From NCBI GenBank assembly GCA_017888105.1, contig JAGHGS010000069.1:1-9643 (forward strand): a DNA stretch of 9,643 nucleotides, read 5' to 3'. Shown piece by piece: positions 6,864-9,643 of this stretch (position 1 is its first letter; each line of letters begins with the position of its first letter). The notes below the pieces were generated by a model. It was not told where the DNA came from and searched no databases. It was given only the letters and a program-made list of their open reading frames with translations. Position numbers and translations under genes: made by a program. This DNA comes from Bacilli bacterium (GTDB lineage: Bacteria > Bacillota_I > Bacilli_A > RF39 > UBA660).

Positions 6864-7220
6864 ATGAAATTATTAAATACAATTACTTTAGAAATTAAAA
6901 AATCCAAATTTATTGGCTATTACTTTGAAGTTGATCATGTAAATGAAGTAAAAGAAATATTAGAAAATCTAAAAAAAGAACACAAAAAAGCAAGACATAT
7001 TCCCTATGCTTATAAAATAGATAATGATATAAAAAAATCAGATGATAAAGAACCATCTGGAACAAGTGGAATGCCAATCCTTAACATTATAGAAAAAAAC
7101 AATTTAAACCACACCCTCATTGCAGTAGTAAGATATTTTGGTGGAATAAAACTTGGAGCAGGCGGACTCATTCGAGCATATAGTAATACTGCAAAAGAAG
7201 TTATAAAAGTTTCTCCCTAA
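6864..7220 (+). CDS. yigZ: YigZ/IMPACT (UPF0029) family protein, single domain
   Basis: This is a YigZ-type protein; the family is linked to ribosome/translation stress control, but its bacterial activity is not well defined. It has 118 residues. The IMPACT-N core is intact: KSKFIG (13-18), HIPYAYKI (45-52), SDDKEPSGTSGMPIL (59-73) and VVRYFGGIKLGAGGLIRAYS (88-107). Typical bacterial YigZ is about 200 residues with a second C-terminal domain (DUF1949). Here the protein stops directly after the core, either a natural short form or a lost domain. It is the only plus-strand gene in the window. It starts with ATG at 6864 after a modest GGTG site, next to the shared palindromic promoter. Its last 20 bases overlap the 3' end of cmk tail to tail, which may have fixed the present stop. 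Confidence 0.9.
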   Translation: MKLLNTITLEIKKSKFIGYYFEVDHVNEVKEILENLKKEHKKARHIPYAYKIDNDIKKSDDKEPSGTSGMPILNIIEKNNLNHTLIAVVRYFGGIKLGAGGLIRAYSNTAKEVIKVSP

Positions 7221-7827
7221 TAAAAGCAAGCATTGTTTCGTATACTTCTTCTTCACTTAAATTACTTGTATCAATGAAAATGGCATCAATTGGTTGAATA
7301 AAATCTTTTGATGTCATATTTTTTTCATCAATCATTTCTAGTTCTTTTTTAGCATCTTCTAAAGTAAGAGCACTGTTTCTCATACAAAGTCTTTTTGCTC
7401 GAACATCGATAAATGCATATAAATAAAACTTAATATCTGCAAGAGGAGCAATCCTCGAACCAATATCTCTACCTTCCATAATAATATTGCCTTTTGCTAA
7501 ATACTCTTTTTGCACCTTTACAACCCACTTCTTTATTTCTGGAATCGTTGAATATTTTGAAGTACACAAACTAATATCTTCCGTATATAAATAGTTCGTA
7601 ATATCTTTTCCATTTAACAAAAGATGATCATTGAAAAGCTTAAAAGAAAGAGTATTTAACCGAGCAATAACTTCTTCTGGTTCTCTTAAATGTTCTTCTA
7701 ACATAACGTAAGTAATCATTCGATAAATTAAGCCAGTATTAAAATACAAGTAATGAAGGGTATCTGCTATTTTTTTAGCGACCGTACTTTTTCCGGTTGC
7801 ACTAAGCCCATCGATTGTAATAACCAT
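7201..7827 (-). CDS. cmk: Cytidylate kinase (CMP/dCMP kinase)
   Basis: Cmk transfers phosphate from ATP to CMP or dCMP, in the cytoplasm, for nucleotide recycling. The length (208 residues) is close to the usual 220. The P-loop GLSATGKST is at residues 7-15, the NMP-binding YFNTGLIYR at about 28-36, the EGRDIGSRIAPLADIKFYL block at about 118-136, and DAIFIDTSNLS near the C-terminus. Some normally conserved residues are changed: the LDTGAMYR Asp is Asn, FLDA is FYLYA, and the eRD..D LID-type motif reads MIDEKN without Arg. This is therefore a divergent member and substrate preference is uncertain. The start at 7827 is only one base after the stop of the small membrane protein gene upstream, with a weak GGAAA site, so translation is probably coupled. 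No clear terminator was seen after it, and its end overlaps yigZ. Confidence 0.87.
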   Translation of the reverse strand: MVITIDGLSATGKSTVAKKIADTLHYLYFNTGLIYRMITYVMLEEHLREPEEVIARLNTLSFKLFNDHLLLNGKDITNYLYTEDISLCTSKYSTIPEIKKWVVKVQKEYLAKGNIIMEGRDIGSRIAPLADIKFYLYAFIDVRAKRLCMRNSALTLEDAKKELEMIDEKNMTSKDFIQPIDAIFIDTSNLSEEEVYETMLAFIREKLL

Positions 7828-7828
7828 A

Positions 7829-7999
7829 TTATTTCCAATCTAATACATTAATATTTTCTAAAATAATACTGTTATTATTATCTTTTTGATTATCATTCTC
7901 ACTTACTGTTCTTGCATACACCCCAATAATAGCAGCTGTACCAATTGTAACTCCTAAAAACAAAACAATTAAAATAATTAATTTTTCATAAAATTTCAT
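7829..7999 (-). CDS. Small single-pass membrane protein, unknown function
   Basis: A 56-residue open frame with clear coding features. The ATG at 7999 follows AGGTGAG at good spacing. The stop TAA lies one base before the cmk start. Residues 1-6 (MKFYEK) are short and mixed in charge, residues 7-28 are a strong hydrophobic helix (LIILIVLFLG ... IIGVYA), and residues 31-56 are polar, rich in Asn, Asp and Gln, ending in LDWK. The N-terminus is probably inside and the tail outside, or it may be an uncleaved signal-like anchor. I do not recognise the family. Its place in front of cmk may only reflect a shared promoter, but translational coupling suggests it is real. Confidence 0.7.
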   Translation of the reverse strand: MKFYEKLIILIVLFLGVTIGTAAIIGVYARTVSENDNQKDNNNSIILENINVLDWK

Positions 8000-8018
8000 A
8001 TCGATCTCACCTATTATA

Positions 8019-8046
8019 AGTATACCAAAATTTCAAATTAAAACAA
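8019..8046 (-). promoter_or_regulatory. Candidate promoter of the small membrane protein-cmk unit
   Basis: Minus-strand TTGTTT (8041-8046), 16 bases, TATACT (8019-8024), directly followed by a second TATAAT-like box (8013-8018). The predicted start is within a few bases of the ribosome binding site, giving a very short leader. If it is used, the structured RNA at 8136-8322 is a separate transcript and not the leader of this unit. A second copy of TTTGAAA (8031-8037 and 8054-8060, 23 bases apart) flanks the -35 box. Confidence 0.45.
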
Positions 8047-8067
8047 TAGTTTTTTTCAAACTTTTAT

Positions 8068-8090
8068 AATTCGACACCTTTGTCGAACTT
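8068..8090. repeat. Inverted repeat / hairpin between ncRNA and small ORF
   Basis: TTCGACA (8070-8076), loop CCTT, TGTCGAA (8081-8087): 7 perfect pairs. On the minus strand it extends by a G-U and an A-U pair. On the plus strand it is followed by CTTATTTTATTG, so it looks like a terminator in the plus direction, yet no plus-strand gene lies upstream. On the minus strand it has no U run. It may be the 3' hairpin of the structured RNA or a protein-binding palindrome. Confidence 0.45.
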
Positions 8091-8135
8091 ATTTTATTGT
8101 TATTTTTTATAAAGAATTGCTAAGATAAATCTAGT

Positions 8136-8322
8136 GCATTAGGACTAATGCTTTAACTTATAAAATACAATTTCTTGCCTTCTTTACACCCACGCCTTTT
8201 TTGGCTAGGAAGGAATGTTTCATATGAAATTGCATTTAATAATAGTATTACCGTGAAAAAAATTAGTCATAAAACTACGGCTAATATCTCATCCAAATAG
8301 GCATTAAATCGCGCCCTAACGC
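8136..8322 (-). ncRNA. Unidentified structured RNA with three-way junction
   Basis: No protein gene is visible at 8000-8436, but the minus strand folds well. P1 pairs 8313-8322 (5' strand GCGTTAGGGC) with 8136-8145 (GTCCTAATGC): ten pairs, two of them G-U. A six-base bulge (8307-8312), then P1b pairs 8301-8306 (TAATGC) with 8146-8151 (GCATTA), directly stacked. The junction contains a 14-base single strand (8287-8300), hairpin P2 (8246-8286; TATTA-bulged G-CCGT with ACGGTAATA), one C, and the long arm P3 (8226-8244 with 8158-8174; 16 pairs with one G-U and one mismatch). P3 is topped by CCTTC/GAAGG (8209-8213 with 8178-8182) and GCC/GGC. The G-U pairs would be A-C mismatches on the plus strand, so the RNA is on the minus strand. 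I checked for signature sequences of RNase P RNA, tmRNA, SRP RNA and common riboswitches and found none. It is either a free small RNA or a leader of the cmk unit. Confidence 0.6.
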
Positions 8323-8325
8323 TTT

Positions 8326-8355
8326 ATTAAATTAATTATAATCTATTTAATTCAA
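8326..8355 (-). promoter_or_regulatory. Candidate promoter of the structured RNA
   Basis: Minus-strand TTGAAT (8350-8355), 18 bases, TTTAAT (8326-8331). The predicted start falls at about 8319-8322, the first bases of helix P1. A second possible -10 box, TATAAT at 8335-8340, has no good -35. The -35 box overlaps the T-tract of the preceding terminator. Confidence 0.45.
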
Positions 8356-8383
8356 GAAAAATAGAGTGAAATAAATTCACTCT
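8353..8383 (-). terminator. Intrinsic terminator of the surface-protein gene
   Basis: AGAGTGAA (8363-8370) and TTCACTCT (8376-8383) form a perfect 8-bp stem with a five-base loop. On the minus strand the stem is followed by ATTTTTCTTG. It lies 53 bases past the stop codon of the gene at 8437. The 53-base spacer contains a CCCATGGG palindrome (8401-8408) and no other signal I can name. Confidence 0.82.
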
Positions 8384-8436
8384 TTTGTGTATTATACTCG
8401 CCCATGGGTAAAGGAAAAAGAGCCATAGGCAAGAAA

Positions 8437-9643
8437 TTATCCAACTACTACATATGGATCTGTTGATGTGCCAGTTCCAGTAAATAAGGTATCTGCCTTT
8501 AAATTGATGACAGGACGGACGCCATATTCGTTAGTCACGTTACTGATGCCGATGAGGGTGCCATCTGAATTCACATTGAATACCCAAGCATAACCGCGGT
8601 AATACCAATATGGAGACATGGTCCAGTAGTTTTGATTGTTATATAAGTAATAACTTTGATTCGTTAAACCATTAACTCCTCCTGCGTAGGCTACTTCATC
8701 GGCTGTAATTAATCCGATTGGATATTCCAGTGCTTTATTTCCTTTACTTGCACTACTTACTGTGAACAAGTCACTATTATTAGTACATTTAAAGCTGGGT
8801 ATTTTATTATTTACCAGTCTATTATATGTTACATAATTCGTCGCTGTTGCTCCTAATCCTGTTCCACTATATGGTGTCCTATCGTTACAGAATCCTGCAT
8901 TGGTATCTATATCACTTGCATAACTTGATAGATTACTGCTATACCACGAGTTTAATGCTGTTAATACAGTACTATTGTTTTCTGTTCCATGGACATTATT
9001 CATTGTAAATTTGAAACCTACATGTGCATTATTACTATTCGAACTATTGAATCTACTAGTACTTATTTGGGTTCCTGTTGTTGTGGTACTCGTACCATTA
9101 TAGATTAATCTGATTGTTCCATCTCCATTAATTCTTATGATTCGCCAATAGAATCCTCCAAAACGAACCCAATTATCCGTTGGTGCTCCGGCAAAATAGT
9201 ATGTCGTTCCATCATCGTCCTCTGCTTGATAGATGGTTCCAGTTGTATCTTCTGTTACTGTAACACTAAAGTCGGTTCTTGTTGCTAAGTTTTTTCCTGC
9301 GAGTATTGTTTCTGCTGCTGTTTTTCTTGCTATTAATGGTTCACTACATATCACTTTACTAGTTCCATTTAATCTGGTACATACTACTTGTTCTTCTTCA
9401 CTATCTTCTAATTCTATAGTGTAACTATTATTTGAAATATTTGCACTTATATTTGGTTCACATATATTATCTGTTGTTGTACAATATGTTGCACTTGTTA
9501 CATTTTCTGTTAATGTTGAAGTTACCGTGGTATTCTTGATTGTAAATTTTGCTTCTAATGTGTCTACTACTTGTGTTTCTGGATTTGCTACAACATTGAT
9601 TTTTGATGAATAAGTTTTATTTGCAGCTTCCTCAACCGTTGCC
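8437..9643 (-). CDS. Large surface protein, C-terminal part (cut by window edge)
   Basis: The frame is open without a stop from the right edge to the TAA at 8437 (401 residues visible). A GTG at 9354 is not the start, because coding continues upstream in frame. The first visible part is rich in Thr, Asn and Val and has paired Cys (ATYCTTTDNICEP, QVVCTRLNGTSKVIC), like a beta-rich extracellular domain. The C-terminal module contains GTIYQAEDDDG, FYWRIIRINGDGTIRLIYNG (about 9093-9153), ITADEVAYAGG, YWTMSP (8614-8631) and GVRPVINLKAD (about 8490-8523). I know this arrangement from surface-type proteins of gut Firmicutes; I cannot assign a ligand or enzyme activity. No LPXTG-type signal is present at the C-terminus, so anchoring, if any, is at the missing N-terminus. 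The gene is clearly less A/T-rich than its neighbours and Ser/Thr/Asn-rich, suggesting a mobile or duplicated family. It has its own terminator. Confidence 0.82.
   Translation of the reverse strand, partial: ATVEEAANKTYSSKINVVANPETQVVDTLEAKFTIKNTTVTSTLTENVTSATYCTTTDNICEPNISANISNNSYTIELEDSEEEQVVCTRLNGTSKVICSEPLIARKTAAETILAGKNLATRTDFSVTVTEDTTGTIYQAEDDDGTTYYFAGAPTDNWVRFGGFYWRIIRINGDGTIRLIYNGTSTTTTGTQISTSRFNSSNSNNAHVGFKFTMNNVHGTENNSTVLTALNSWYSSNLSSYASDIDTNAGFCNDRTPYSGTGLGATATNYVTYNRLVNNKIPSFKCTNNSDLFTVSSASKGNKALEYPIGLITADEVAYAGGVNGLTNQSYYLYNNQNYWTMSPYWYYRGYAWVFNVNSDGTLIGISNVTNEYGVRPVINLKADTLFTGTGTSTDPYVVVG

Noticed and set aside
8136..8322. Retron-type msr-msd RNA
   Set aside because: Paired ends and a long arm resemble the layout, but no reverse transcriptase gene is in the window and the arm is short and interrupted.
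8136..8322. RNase P RNA, tmRNA, SRP RNA, 6S RNA or a common riboswitch
   Set aside because: The diagnostic conserved stretches of the first three and of common riboswitches (for example GAGGAAAGUCC of RNase P) are absent, and the three-way junction does not fit the single long hairpin of 6S RNA.
8437..9354. Surface protein as a complete 305-residue gene starting at the GTG at 9354
   Set aside because: The frame stays open upstream to the window edge with coherent coding sequence, and no ribosome binding site precedes 9354; it is a truncated view of a longer gene.
8826..9424. Two plus-strand frames (60 and 63 codons) opposite the surface-protein gene
   Set aside because: Antisense shadows; the minus-strand frame continues through both with a clear protein-family pattern.

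Overview
The window comes from a very A+T-rich, low-GC Firmicutes-type genome. The best guess is an uncultured gut member of the Bacilli (RF39, Erysipelotrichales or Mycoplasmatota-like). The clues are the A/T-biased codon use, the Gram-positive sortase with a VPKTG-type surface protein, AGGTGA/AAGGAG ribosome binding sites, and a C-terminal surface domain (WRIIRINGDG ... YWTMSP ... GVRPVINL) that I associate with such metagenomic genomes. UGA is read as stop (end of the sortase gene), so the standard bacterial code applies. The organism assignment is inference.

Layout, left to right. 1-282: the 5' end of dnaG (minus strand) runs off the window edge. 392-2927: a minus-strand surface-display unit. 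It has a secreted thioester (TQXA) adhesin with four Cna_B/SpaA-like domains and a VPKTG sorting signal, followed by an overlapping sortase gene and an intrinsic terminator. Its likely promoter is buried in the last codons of the upstream gene, and a long hairpin sits at the predicted mRNA 5' end. 3027-6803: a tightly packed minus-strand operon, uvrC then an RnfC-like then an RnfD-like gene. The last two are degenerate relatives of Rnf subunits and no other rnf gene is next to them. 6804-6863: a perfect 13-bp inverted repeat carrying two face-to-face TATAAT boxes divides uvrC from a plus-strand, single-domain YigZ/IMPACT gene. 7201-7999: cmk (minus), overlapping yigZ tail to tail and preceded one base away by an unrecognised 56-residue membrane protein gene.

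8000-8436 has no protein gene, but its minus strand folds into what looks like a compact structured RNA of about 187 nt (8136-8322). It has a closing helix, a second helix stacked on it, and a three-way junction. The helices use G-U pairs that fit only the minus strand. I could not match it to a riboswitch or housekeeping RNA that I know. This is the strongest candidate for something undescribed. 8437-9643: the 3' part of a large, less A/T-rich, Ser/Thr/Asn-rich surface protein gene (minus), which continues past the right edge.

Functional reading. The adhesin and sortase form a display module whose product should be covalently attached to the cell wall and may bind host targets through its own thioester. 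The uvrC operon couples DNA repair with a reduced Rnf-like membrane redox pair of unknown role. The rest is housekeeping (primase, CMP kinase, YigZ) plus the unexplained RNA locus.
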